NCBI GenBank assembly: GCA_947476895.1 | Contig: CANJRX010000013.1 | Span: 1-60,943, forward strand | Reading direction: 5' to 3' | From: Fidelibacterota bacterium | GTDB lineage: Bacteria > Pseudomonadota > Alphaproteobacteria > Rhodospirillales > Rhodospirillaceae | Length of the DNA stretch: 60,943 nt | Shown: in pieces, positions 46,653 through 55,277 of the stretch | Numbering within the stretch: the first letter of the stretch is position 1 | Layout: each line of letters begins with the position of its first letter | Translations under genes and position numbers: made by a program | Notes under the pieces: generated by a model | What the model was told of the DNA's origin: nothing | The model's input: only the letters and a program-made list of their open reading frames with translations | Database searches by the model: none

Positions 46653-48095
46653 TTAAGGCTTACAGGGCGAGCCGTCGTAGCAACGTGTGCCGCGATCAGA
46701 ACCCGGCGTCGTCGCCGCAAGTTTGGCTGCAACCTTTTCATCGATGTCGATGCCAAGGCCCGGACGGTCGTTCGGGAACGTGAAGCCGTTGTGGCGTTCG
46801 GGAATGCCGGGGAACAGATCCTGCAGGGTCTGATTGAACGGAGCACCTTCCCCGAGACCGAAATTGGGAAGGGCGAGGTCGAGGTGCATGTTGACGGCGT
46901 GGCCCACCGGCGAAACGTTGGCCGGACCGTGCCAAGAGGTTTTGACCCCGTTGAACTCGCAGAGCGCTGCGACTTTGCGCGCGTGACTTAAGCCGCCGCA
47001 CGCCGAGATGTGCATGCGCATGAAATCCATCAGGCGACGGTTCACCAGCGGCAGCCATTCGTGCTGGCTGACGAAAACTTCACCCAAGGCGATAGGCGTC
47101 GCGCTGACCTGGCGTAGTTGTTCGTGCCAGGCGATATCTTCCGAGCCGAAGGCTTCTTCCAGCCAGAACAGGCGGAAGGGTTCAAGCGCTTTGGAAAGCA
47201 CAATACCGTTGGCCGGCGACATCATGGCGTCGGCTTCGGCCAGCATATCGATGTTGAAACCGATTTTGTCACGCAAGTGCTCGAGTGATTCCACTTGTGC
47301 CGTGATGTACTCGCCTTCACGGATGCGGTTGGCGTAAAGCGGCCCACGTTCACCGAACCCCGGCGAACCCACGCCACCGCCACCAGGCAGATTGCCTTGA
47401 CCACGCAGATTGGCGAAGGCGGGATCTACTGGACGTCGGCCGACTTTCCCAACGGCCGAAACGCGCAGGAATTGGTAGCCTTCCGCGATAGCTTTCTGCG
47501 CATTCTCTTCCTGCTGCTGAAGGTTCGCGCCACCGACGTTGGCGAACATCGGGATCTTAGGGCGCACTTTGCCCCCGAAGAAATTGCACACCGGCACGCC
47601 GGCGCGTTTACCGAAGATGTCCCACAGCGCGCTATCGATGGCGCTCATGGCGTTATTGGAATCGACGCTGCTGCGCCAGTAGGGCGCGACCCATGCCATC
47701 TGCCAGATGTCCTCGATCTCGTCGCAGTAACGGCCCACCACGGCGGGCTTCAGGAATTTCTCGATGTATTCCTTCTCGATGTACACGCGCTCGGCGTGAT
47801 CGGCATGGCCGATACCGTAAAGGCCAGGTTCGCTGGTGAAGACCTTCACGTTGCACATGTGCGTGTTGTTGACCACCGTCAGGAAGACTTTGATGTCGGT
47901 GATTTTCAGGCGCGGCATGCCACCCTTCAGCGTCGCGGACTGCGCCGCCTGTACCGGATCGGGAAGGCCCGCGATCATGTTTGCGAGCACGCCGCCCCCA
48001 GCAAGGGTTAGAGACCTTAAAGCTGCGGCCCCCACCGCACCTCCGCTGGCGAGCTTCATCAAATGGCGTCGGCTCAAGCGTCTCAACTTTTCCAT
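46653..48095 (-). CDS. Tat-exported mandelate racemase/enolase-superfamily protein (ManD-like)
   Basis: A 480-residue protein with a twin-arginine signal (RRLSRRHLMKLASGGAVGAA, about 5-24), then an MR/MLE fold. Metal ligands appear in GFNIDMLAEAD, FWLEEAF and IALGEVF, and SWHGPANVSPVGHAVNMHLD is the region typical of D-mannonate dehydratase-like (ManD/RspA) members. Most such enzymes are cytoplasmic, so Tat export is unusual. It is followed by a di-haem cytochrome c gene that lies upstream on the same strand (28 bases), suggesting a shared periplasmic sugar-acid pathway. The substrate is unknown. Confidence 0.85.
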   Translation of the reverse strand: MEKLRRLSRRHLMKLASGGAVGAAALRSLTLAGGGVLANMIAGLPDPVQAAQSATLKGGMPRLKITDIKVFLTVVNNTHMCNVKVFTSEPGLYGIGHADHAERVYIEKEYIEKFLKPAVVGRYCDEIEDIWQMAWVAPYWRSSVDSNNAMSAIDSALWDIFGKRAGVPVCNFFGGKVRPKIPMFANVGGANLQQQEENAQKAIAEGYQFLRVSAVGKVGRRPVDPAFANLRGQGNLPGGGGVGSPGFGERGPLYANRIREGEYITAQVESLEHLRDKIGFNIDMLAEADAMMSPANGIVLSKALEPFRLFWLEEAFGSEDIAWHEQLRQVSATPIALGEVFVSQHEWLPLVNRRLMDFMRMHISACGGLSHARKVAALCEFNGVKTSWHGPANVSPVGHAVNMHLDLALPNFGLGEGAPFNQTLQDLFPGIPERHNGFTFPNDRPGLGIDIDEKVAAKLAATTPGSDRGTRCYDGSPCKP

Positions 48096-48123
48096 TGTAG
48101 CCTCCCCTGTTGTTGTTTGAACG

Positions 48124-49128
48124 CTATGGCGTCAGTGACGCCAAGTACGCAGCCGCAATCAGCATGTCGTCGGTGGTGAGATTGGCGACAACCGGGGCCA
48201 TCAAAGGTCCCCACGTACCCGAGCGGTTGCCCTGCTGCATGTCATAGAGCTGGCGCACCAAATAACTCGGTGAACGCCCGGCCAACGTGGGCACCGGTCC
48301 AGCGCCCTTTAAGTCCAAGCCGTGACACACGGTGCACGCCGTGACTTTGCCGCCGCCGGTTTTCACCAGCGTCTCGCCCTTCTTGATGCTGCCCACCGGC
48401 ACATAGGCAATGAAGCCCGAGCGCGGGTTGCGCAGCACTTCGAAGTCTTCGGCACTTATCGGGGTCTCAATGATGCGATTGCCCAAAGGCTCGGTGCCCG
48501 CATCTTTGCCTGTGAGCGCGAAGAACACGCCGCCCGCGATACGGGTTTTGGGCGCGGTGTTGCTTTCAATAACTTTGATCCATGGCGTCGCTGGCATCGA
48601 AGCGAAATAGCGCGCGGCGCTGTCCATCTCTTCGTGCGTCATCTGCTTGGCGAAACCGGCCATCAGCGCCGTATTGGTTTTGCGCGTGTCGGTCGTGCGG
48701 CGCTTGCCGTCACGAAAGTCGGCTAGCTGCTGCATGATGTATTCGTATGTCAGTCCGGTAACCGCGGCGTTTTCCGGGCGGCCTTTGCCGTTCGGCATAT
48801 GGCAGAGGGCGCAGGCATTGATCGGAGGATTGGCCGAAGCACGGCCTTTAGCGACAATCTCGGGCATCGCCGGATGATCTTCCGGAAACCAATCGGCCGG
48901 TTCTTGGCGGTTGGAGACTTGCGCGCGGGTGAAGGAAAACTTCGAGCCCGAAATTTTGTGCAGCGTTGGATCGGGCGAGGCCGCCGCTGCCGGTGCAGGA
49001 GCCGGCGGTGTCGCCGGTGCGGGCGTCGTAAATCCCCAGGCCCAGATCGGCGGCGCATTGTCATCTGCGGCGAAAGCACCGGCGGAAAAGCAGGCGGTCA
49101 GAAGCGTCGCAACGATGAATTTGTGCAT
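48124..49128 (-). CDS. Secreted di-haem c-type cytochrome, paralogue of 3706-4731
   Basis: A 334-residue protein from ATG 49128, with GGGAGGGG before it. Signal peptide about 1-20, then an alanine/proline linker (APATPPAPAPAAAA) and two haem-c sites, CALCH (106-110) and CTVCH (265-269). The layout and many segments (ADWFPEDHPAMPEIVAKGR, TEPLGNRI, YDMQQGNRSG) match the cytochrome at 3706-4731, so the two are paralogues. It is transcribed ahead of the Tat-exported enolase-family gene. Electron acceptor function in the periplasm is inferred. Confidence 0.88.
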   Translation of the reverse strand: MHKFIVATLLTACFSAGAFAADDNAPPIWAWGFTTPAPATPPAPAPAAAASPDPTLHKISGSKFSFTRAQVSNRQEPADWFPEDHPAMPEIVAKGRASANPPINACALCHMPNGKGRPENAAVTGLTYEYIMQQLADFRDGKRRTTDTRKTNTALMAGFAKQMTHEEMDSAARYFASMPATPWIKVIESNTAPKTRIAGGVFFALTGKDAGTEPLGNRIIETPISAEDFEVLRNPRSGFIAYVPVGSIKKGETLVKTGGGKVTACTVCHGLDLKGAGPVPTLAGRSPSYLVRQLYDMQQGNRSGTWGPLMAPVVANLTTDDMLIAAAYLASLTP

Positions 49129-49215
49129 AGCGTCCCCTCCCAAGGCCGCACAAAGCTACATCATCCCGAAATCAGGGGCGACAGGAATGGAGGGGAATCT
49201 AGCGGCGCGGGAAGA

Positions 49216-50037
49216 TTATTGCGCTGCGTCGAGCCCGTAGGGCGGGCAGGTATAGCCCTTGGGCGACAGCGTAAAGATCTCGACGCCGGTCTCGGTCACA
49301 CCAATCGTGTGCTCGAACTGGGCCGACAGCGACTTGTCGCGCGTGACGGCGGTCCAACCGTCTTCGAGGATCTTGGTCTCATAGCGCCCGGCGTTGATCA
49401 TGGGCTCGATGGTGAAAATCATGCCGGCTTCCAGGATCATGCCTTCGCCAGGTTCGCCGAAATGCATGACGTTGGGCGATTGATGGAACACGCGGCCGAT
49501 GCCATGGCCGCAGAAATCGCGCACTACGGAGAAGCGCTGGCCCTCGGCGTAGCTTTGAATGGCATAGCCGACATCGCCCAAGGTCGCGCCCGGCTTCACG
49601 GCGCGGATACCGCGCATCATGGCCTCGTAGGTAACTTCCACCAGCTTGCGCGCTTTAATCTTCACATCGCCGACAAAATACATGCGGCTGGAATCGCCGA
49701 ACCAGCCGTCGACAATCGGTGAGACGTCGATGTTGATAATGTCGCCGTCCTTCAGCACGCGGTCGCCCGGGATGCCGTGACAAACAACATGGTTGACCGA
49801 CGTGCAGATCGACTTCGGATAGCCCCGGTAATTGAGGGGGCCGGGAATGGCGTTATGGGCCTTATGGAAATCGTGGCAGATCTGATCGATCTCGCCCGTC
49901 GTGATGCCGGGCTGCACAAACGGCGTGATGTAATCCAACATCTCGGCCGTCAGGCGGCAGGACTTGCGCATGGCGGCGAAAGCTTCGGGGCCATGGATCT
50001 CGACATCGCGGGGACGCTTTAAGGCTGCTTCTCTCAT
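49216..50037 (-). CDS. map: Type I methionine aminopeptidase
   Basis: A 273-residue metallopeptidase from ATG 50037. All metal-binding features are visible: His in VNHVVCHGIPGD, Asp in NIDVSPIVDGWFGDSSRM, His in GHGIGRVFHQSP, Glu in TIEPMIN and Glu in FEHTIGV. It removes the initiator Met from nascent proteins. It follows sfsA by 43 bases on the same strand, a usual alphaproteobacterial order. Confidence 0.96.
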   Translation of the reverse strand: MREAALKRPRDVEIHGPEAFAAMRKSCRLTAEMLDYITPFVQPGITTGEIDQICHDFHKAHNAIPGPLNYRGYPKSICTSVNHVVCHGIPGDRVLKDGDIINIDVSPIVDGWFGDSSRMYFVGDVKIKARKLVEVTYEAMMRGIRAVKPGATLGDVGYAIQSYAEGQRFSVVRDFCGHGIGRVFHQSPNVMHFGEPGEGMILEAGMIFTIEPMINAGRYETKILEDGWTAVTRDKSLSAQFEHTIGVTETGVEIFTLSPKGYTCPPYGLDAAQ

Positions 50038-50080
50038 AACCACTTCAATTTCATGTCTCGGTTACCCTCTACATATGGTC

Positions 50081-50797
50081 TTACGAGGGTAAATCCAACG
50101 TCAATGCTGTGCCGATGGTTATACCATCGGGGGTGACCTCACAACTATAGCAGACCGCCTCGACACCCTGGGCCAGGGCGGTTTTTAGCCCCTTGGCATA
50201 GGTGGGGTCCAAGTCGGCCGCCACGCGGAAGCGGGTGCAGTCGCTCCGCTGGACCAGGTAGACCATCACGGCCCGGGCTCCTGCCGCCACCATATCCGTC
50301 ATTTCTATCAAGTGCTTGGCGCCGCGTTCGGTCACAGAATCCGGAAATTCGGCTGGATGATCAAGCCCTTCGCCGCGCTTCAAGGTGACGTTTTTCACCT
50401 CAACGTAGCAGGGCGGCTTTCCAGGACTTTCCAGCAGGATATCGATGCGCGAATTCTTCCCATATTTCTGTTCGCGCTTGAGGGACTGATAGCCCGCCAA
50501 CTCCGGGATTTTCCCATCTGTGATGGCCTCGGCCACCAGGGCGTTGGGATGGGCAGTGTTGATGCCTACAAGGCCGTTGCCGATTTCAACGATTTCCCAG
50601 GTGTAGCGCAGTTTGCGTTCTGGGTTGGCAGCCGGCGACAGCCAGACGCGCGCGCCGGGTTTATTCACCGACAGCATGGAGCCTGAATTGGCGCAGTGGG
50701 CCGTGACGACATCGCCGTTTGCTAAGCGCACGTCGGCGAAGAATCTTTTGTAGCGGCTGATCAGCACGCCTTCGATTAGCGGTGCATGAAACTTCAT
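50081..50797 (-). CDS. sfsA: SfsA family DNA/RNA nuclease
   Basis: A 238-residue SfsA protein with the family opening LIEGVLISRYKRFFADVRL, VTAHCANSGSM and a PD-(D/E)XK-type site in IDILLESPGKPPCYVEVKNVTL. Named for sugar-fermentation stimulation; recent annotation calls it a nuclease. ATG 50797 overlaps the stop of the upstream methyltransferase by four bases (ATGA). Confidence 0.93.
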   Translation of the reverse strand: MKFHAPLIEGVLISRYKRFFADVRLANGDVVTAHCANSGSMLSVNKPGARVWLSPAANPERKLRYTWEIVEIGNGLVGINTAHPNALVAEAITDGKIPELAGYQSLKREQKYGKNSRIDILLESPGKPPCYVEVKNVTLKRGEGLDHPAEFPDSVTERGAKHLIEMTDMVAAGARAVMVYLVQRSDCTRFRVAADLDPTYAKGLKTALAQGVEAVCYSCEVTPDGITIGTALTLDLPS

Positions 50798-51726
50798 GGT
50801 TTGTTTTTTATGGGAAAGGGTGTGGCTTCGCCCAGTCCTACTTCTTGGGTTTTAAGCACATCGGCCAAGCGCGCCGTAGCACTTCCTGGCCGCAGAGGTT
50901 TTTGCTGCGAGGCGTGCGGCACCCAGGCCGTCAACGTCAGCACTTGGAACGTAGCGGTCAGACGCCCGCGCGTATCGCTGAATTTCTCGCGGTAGATGTC
51001 AGCGGCGCGCAGGAAGGTCTCGCGGCGCGTCGGTACTTTGCGGCGCTCAATGACAGTATTGGTTTCACCCATGGCGCGCAGGTCAGCGAAGAGCTTGAAC
51101 ATATCGGCGTAGGTGACGGTAATGATGTCGGCGTCGACGACCGGCAGGGCAAAGCCCGCGCGCGTCAGAAGGTTGCCGGCATCGCGCACGTCGGTGAACG
51201 GCGAAACGCGCGGCGCAACGCCGCCGGTGGTTTCGGCTTCGGCTTCCAGCAAAGCGCTGCGCAATTCGCGCAAAGTCTCGCCGCCAAAAAGTGTGGCTAA
51301 GAACAAGCCGTCGGGTTTAATGCTGCGGCGGATCTGCGCGAGTGCGCCCGGCAGATCGTTGACCCAATGCAGTGACAGATTGCTGAGCACAAGGTCCAAG
51401 CTGCTCTCAGCCACGGGCAGGAACTCTTCATCAGCGATAAAGGTGGCGCGACCCGTCTTGGCTGCTTGCCGCGCCATGTGGGGCGAGACATCGGCCTGTA
51501 GCAAAGTGCCGATCTTGGGTGAGCCTTTCAGGATTTCGGCGATCTGGCCCGTATGGCACCCCAAGTCCAAAGCCATGGGGAAATCGCGGGTCACATCCAA
51601 AAGGCGGTCCGTCAGGCGGTCGGCGGTTTCGCGGAAAAGAAAGTCGTTTTGCGGCAACAGCGCGGCGGCGCGGTCACGCCGTGCCCGCACCAATCCCCGA
51701 TCAAAGACCTGCATACTGTCTGCCAT
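50794..51726 (-). CDS. NDUFAF5/BioC-like SAM methyltransferase
   Basis: A 310-residue protein starting MADSMQVFDRGLVRARRDRA, the typical start of alphaproteobacterial relatives of NDUFAF5. SAM motifs are MALDLGCHTGQIAEIL, LDLVLSNLSLHWVNDLPGAL and the post-motif PDGLFLATLFGGETL. NDUFAF5 acts in complex I assembly; the bacterial role is uncertain and biotin synthesis is another option. Its stop overlaps sfsA, and the second methyltransferase gene diverges from it with 66 bases between. Confidence 0.85.
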   Translation of the reverse strand: MADSMQVFDRGLVRARRDRAAALLPQNDFLFRETADRLTDRLLDVTRDFPMALDLGCHTGQIAEILKGSPKIGTLLQADVSPHMARQAAKTGRATFIADEEFLPVAESSLDLVLSNLSLHWVNDLPGALAQIRRSIKPDGLFLATLFGGETLRELRSALLEAEAETTGGVAPRVSPFTDVRDAGNLLTRAGFALPVVDADIITVTYADMFKLFADLRAMGETNTVIERRKVPTRRETFLRAADIYREKFSDTRGRLTATFQVLTLTAWVPHASQQKPLRPGSATARLADVLKTQEVGLGEATPFPIKNKP

Positions 51727-51792
51727 ACGGCCTGTTATGGCATTTTCAGCCGCCGCCTTGTACCGTGTTGTCGGGTTTTTGTGGGATGTGCC

Positions 51793-52752
51793 GTGGCCGA
51801 CGACGCCGTCAATAAAGTTGAGGAATTCTGGAGCCACGAGCGCCAAGACGTGCGCAAGCACAACTGGCTTGAACATCCCATTGCGCTGGCTTGCATCAAT
51901 CAGCGCCGGGCGGGCGATCCTAATACTGATCTGGCTGCCTATTGGCGGCGCGAATACCTCAAAAAGCCTGCGCCGCTCGCGTTATCGTTGGGCTGCGGGT
52001 TCGGGTCGTGGGAGCGCATTTGTTTCAAGGAAAATCTCGCCGAACGCATCGAGGCCTATGACGTTTCCGAGCCCGCCGTGAACCAGGCGCGTATCTACGC
52101 CGAGGCAGCGGGCTTCGGTGACCGCGTCATATATAAAGCCGCCGACCTCAATGTCCTGGAACTACCCGAGGGGCGTTACGACGCCATCTTCGGGATTTCG
52201 TCGCTGCACCATGTCACCGCCTTAGAGCATGTCACCGCCTTAGAGCGCTTATTCGAAAACTGCCGCCGGGCCTTAAAGCCGAGCGGGTTGATGTTTGTGG
52301 ATGAATACGTCGGTCCAAAGCGCTTTCAGTCGAGTGACCGGGTCGTGCAACTTATCAATCGTTTGATAGCGCGGTTGCCGGAACGTTACCGGCGCAGCGT
52401 TTATCTCAATGGCGAACCGCGCCAAACGTACCTCAATACACCGCTCGATTGGTTCGAACAGAACGATCCGTCCGAGGCCATTCGTTCCGACGAAATTTTT
52501 CCGTGCTTGAGACAGCACTTCGAGATTCTCGACTACAAACCCTACGGCGGCGCATTGATGCATATGCTGCTGTCGGGCACGGCTGGGAACTTCAATCCCG
52601 GCAGCGAAGAAGATGCGAGCCTTATGCGGATGTTGGCGTTCTTCGAAGAGGAACTGGAAAAGGCCGGCGTCATCGGCACCGACTTCGCTTCGGCGGTGTG
52701 CCGTCCGTTGCCGCAGCCTACGCGGCTACAAAAACTGTTCGGCAAAATATGA
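51793..52752 (+). CDS. Class I SAM methyltransferase with a small internal duplication
   Basis: A 319-residue protein, probably starting at GTG 51793 (MADDAVNKVEEFWSHERQDV); GTG 51781 is an alternative. SAM motif LALSLGCGFGSWERIC, then YDAIFGISSLHHVTALE and a PSGLMFVDEYVG strand mark a Methyltransf_25-type enzyme. Six residues, HVTALE, occur twice in a row right after the acidic motif. The substrate is unknown. Its stop overlaps the comF start (ATGA). Confidence 0.8.
   Translation: MADDAVNKVEEFWSHERQDVRKHNWLEHPIALACINQRRAGDPNTDLAAYWRREYLKKPAPLALSLGCGFGSWERICFKENLAERIEAYDVSEPAVNQARIYAEAAGFGDRVIYKAADLNVLELPEGRYDAIFGISSLHHVTALEHVTALERLFENCRRALKPSGLMFVDEYVGPKRFQSSDRVVQLINRLIARLPERYRRSVYLNGEPRQTYLNTPLDWFEQNDPSEAIRSDEIFPCLRQHFEILDYKPYGGALMHMLLSGTAGNFNPGSEEDASLMRMLAFFEEELEKAGVIGTDFASAVCRPLPQPTRLQKLFGKI
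52210..52245 (+). repeat. In-frame tandem duplication, 2 x 18 bases
   Basis: CATGTCACCGCCTTAGAG occurs twice back to back, adding a second HVTALE to the methyltransferase. The copies are identical, which suggests a recent slippage event or an assembly artefact. Confidence 0.85.
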
Positions 52753-53501
52753 ACGCCGTAACCACTTTCGTCCGTGGCGCGTCGCGGTTGTTTTTGGATT
52801 CCCTGCTGCCGCCCCAATGCCTCAGCTGCGACGGAATTGTCGATACCCCCGGCAATCTCTGCGCCGATTGTTTTTCCAAATTCACCTTCATCACGCCGCC
52901 CTGCTGCGAACGCTGCGGCATTCCTTTTGAAGGCGCGATCATCGATGACCTGTTGTGCGGAGCGTGCGTACGGGAGCCGCCGACGTTTACGCGGGCGCGG
53001 GCCGCTTTCATTTACGATGCGCAGAGCCGCGGCTTGGTGTTGAAGCTCAAACACGCCGACCGCACCGACACCATTGTGCACCTCGCACGTTGGCTGCAAC
53101 GGGCCGGCGCTGATCTTGTCAAAAGCTGCGATGTCATTGTGCCTGTGCCCTTACACCGCTGGCGCTTGGTCACGCGCAGCTACAATCAGGCGGCTTTGCT
53201 GGCCAACGCCTTGGGGAAATACACTGGCAAGCCAGTTGTTCCTGATGCGCTGGCTCGCATTAAAGCCACGCCCAGCCAGGGCAATCTCAATCGCACAGCG
53301 CGTCATCGCAATGTGGCGCGGGCCTTTGCCGTCAAACGCACCAAGGCGATTACAGATAAGCGTGTGCTTCTGATCGATGACGTTCTGACCACAGGCGCGA
53401 CCGCCGATGCCTGCGCGCATACGCTGCTCGCAGCCGGAGCAACCACCGTCGATGTGCTGGTGTTGGCGCGGGTGCCGACACCCGGCAGTTCTATGGAATG
53501 A
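52749..53501 (+). CDS. ComF family phosphoribosyltransferase-like protein
   Basis: A 250-residue protein. Its N-terminus has zinc-binding Cys pairs (CLSCDG, LCADC, CCERCG, LCGAC) and its C-terminus the PRPP-binding motif VLLIDDVLTTGAT. ComF proteins aid DNA uptake in competent species, but in most proteobacteria their job is unclear. It is coupled to the methyltransferase by an ATGA overlap and lies near grxC, as in many alphaproteobacteria. Confidence 0.92.
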   Translation: MNAVTTFVRGASRLFLDSLLPPQCLSCDGIVDTPGNLCADCFSKFTFITPPCCERCGIPFEGAIIDDLLCGACVREPPTFTRARAAFIYDAQSRGLVLKLKHADRTDTIVHLARWLQRAGADLVKSCDVIVPVPLHRWRLVTRSYNQAALLANALGKYTGKPVVPDALARIKATPSQGNLNRTARHRNVARAFAVKRTKAITDKRVLLIDDVLTTGATADACAHTLLAAGATTVDVLVLARVPTPGSSME

Positions 53502-54126
53502 CGCGCAGCATGTGAACGCCGCAGGCCCGCCTGCGACGCGTTGCTTCAACATCGTCCATATCCGCCGAAATAACAGCCAAGGCATCGCACTCGGCTTTTG
53601 TGGTCTTGCGACCGCTCCAGACATAACGGAGGCGGGGTAGGGGTTCGCGCTTATTCGCAAGATGCGGTGTCAGCCTGTAGAAGGCGGTGACGAGATGTTT
53701 CAGCGTCAACTCTTCCAGGTCCTGAAGCAGGCAGTCGTCGGGAACGCTGAACCATTCGGCAGCGACTATCGGGCCTGAGTCGACGCTGGCTAGCATCTCG
53801 TGCACCGTGATCCCGAATTGCTGCGCATTGTCGTAGAGCGCAAAAACCGACGGGTAGCGGCCAGGGCGCTCGGGCGGTCCAGGGTGAAAATTGTAGGCCG
53901 GACCGGGCAGGGCTTTGAGCAGACCCGCCGGCACAATCACTGGCGAACAAAACGACAATAGCCGCGTTCCGCTATCGACGGTCTTGGCGGCTTCTTCGAG
54001 GGCTGCGGGAGATGTGGCGGCGATAATGTCCAGCTTCGGGTTCTGGTCGCGCAATAGGCCCGATAAAATCGGCGCTTCCACTTCTCCGGTTAGTAGGATT
54101 ATCCGGGTTACCGTCACAGCTTGCAT
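53491..54126 (-). CDS. Formyltransferase-like protein, short
   Basis: A 211-residue protein with the Asn-His-Asp triad of formyltransferases: Asn79 and His81 in YNFHPGPPERPG, and Asp116 in ASVDSGPIV. It has only the catalytic half found in methionyl-tRNA and glycinamide formyltransferases; no clear second domain follows, and the tail is basic. It may act on a sugar or small amine, or on a deformylation reaction. It overlaps the end of convergent comF by 11 bases. Confidence 0.75.
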   Translation of the reverse strand: MQAVTVTRIILLTGEVEAPILSGLLRDQNPKLDIIAATSPAALEEAAKTVDSGTRLLSFCSPVIVPAGLLKALPGPAYNFHPGPPERPGRYPSVFALYDNAQQFGITVHEMLASVDSGPIVAAEWFSVPDDCLLQDLEELTLKHLVTAFYRLTPHLANKREPLPRLRYVWSGRKTTKAECDALAVISADMDDVEATRRRRACGVHMLRVIP

Positions 54127-54191
54127 CTCTTTGGTTGTCGCCCCATATCGAGCCTGTTTACACTAAACCAATTCAGCATACCGGTACCATC

Positions 54192-54452
54192 ATGGCCAAA
54201 ATTGAAATCTATACCTCGCCCTTTTGCGGCTATTGCGCCCGCGCCAAGCAGCTTCTCAAGCGTAAAGGCGTGGAGTTCACCGAATTCGACGTCTCCATGG
54301 ATGACGCCAAGCGCCAAGACATGATGAAGCGCGCGGGTGGGCGCACCTGCGTGCCGCAGATTTTTATCGACGGCAAACATATCGGCGGCTGCGACGATCT
54401 GCACGCGCTGGACTCGCAAGGTGGCCTCGATCCGCTTTTGCAGGCGAGCTGA
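54192..54452 (+). CDS. grxC: Glutaredoxin 3
   Basis: An 86-residue dithiol glutaredoxin: IYTSPFCGYCARAKQLL (active site CGYC) and RTCVPQIFIDGKHIGGCDDL. It reduces protein disulfides with glutathione, which is recycled by Gor encoded at 16660. ATG 54192 is chosen over an earlier in-frame start because the family begins MAKIEIYT. It precedes the Nit gene by three bases. Confidence 0.95.
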   Translation: MAKIEIYTSPFCGYCARAKQLLKRKGVEFTEFDVSMDDAKRQDMMKRAGGRTCVPQIFIDGKHIGGCDDLHALDSQGGLDPLLQAS

Positions 54453-54455
54453 TCC

Positions 54456-55277
54456 ATGGCGGGCGGGGGGACCTTCAAAGCGGCATGCCTTCAGGTCAAT
54501 GCCTCGAACGACCTCGATGCCAATATCGCGACGGCGACGGATTTAACGCGCAAGGCTGTAAACCAAGGCGCGCAACTTGTCCTCATGCCCGAAAACGTCA
54601 CCATGATGGAATGGGGCCGCGCCAATGTCATAGCAAAGGCGATGCCTGAAGACAGTCACGCGGGGCTAAAGGCCTTTGTGGCGCTGGCGAAGGAACTTAG
54701 GATCTGGCTTCACTGCGGAAGTCTTGCGGTTGCACTGCCGAGCGGCAAAGTCGCTAACCGTACTTATGTGGTATTGCCTGACGGCGCCATCGCCGCCAAG
54801 TACGACAAGATCCACATGTTCGACGTCGATCTGGGCAACGGCGAGCGCTACGCCGAAAGTGCAACCTTCGAGGCGGGCGATCACGCAGCCTCCGTCGATC
54901 TCCCCTGGGGCCGCCTCGGTCTCACCATTTGCTACGACGTGCGCTTTCCGCACCTCTATCGTCAGCTTGGGCAGGCGGGTGCATATTTCATCACCGTCCC
55001 TGCCGCTTTTACCAAGGTCACGGGTGAGGCGCACTGGCATGTGTTGCTGCGTGCGCGCGCCATTGAAACCGGCTGTTTTGTGTTTGCGCCGGCGCAAACC
55101 GGCACGCATGCGGGTGACCGCAAAACCTTTGGTCACGCGTTGATCATCAATCCTTGGGGCGAAGTTCTGGCCGACGCTGGAACTGAACCCGGCATCATCC
55201 TGGCCGATATCGATCCGGCGCAGGTGACGCAGGCGCGCGCCAAAATTCCGGCGCTTAATCTCAACCGCAGTTTCTAA
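54456..55277 (+). CDS. Nit-type carbon-nitrogen hydrolase, possible deaminated-glutathione amidase
   Basis: A 273-residue nitrilase-superfamily amidase with the Glu-Lys-Cys triad at Glu46 (LVLMPENV), Lys118 (KYDKIHMF) and Cys159 (LTICYDVRFP). GERYAESATFEAGD is typical of the Nit1/NitA branch that removes deaminated glutathione. The nearby grxC supports that choice, but omega-amidase-like activity is also possible. It overlaps the end of the ABC permease gene by four bases. Confidence 0.88.
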   Translation: MAGGGTFKAACLQVNASNDLDANIATATDLTRKAVNQGAQLVLMPENVTMMEWGRANVIAKAMPEDSHAGLKAFVALAKELRIWLHCGSLAVALPSGKVANRTYVVLPDGAIAAKYDKIHMFDVDLGNGERYAESATFEAGDHAASVDLPWGRLGLTICYDVRFPHLYRQLGQAGAYFITVPAAFTKVTGEAHWHVLLRARAIETGCFVFAPAQTGTHAGDRKTFGHALIINPWGEVLADAGTEPGIILADIDPAQVTQARAKIPALNLNRSF

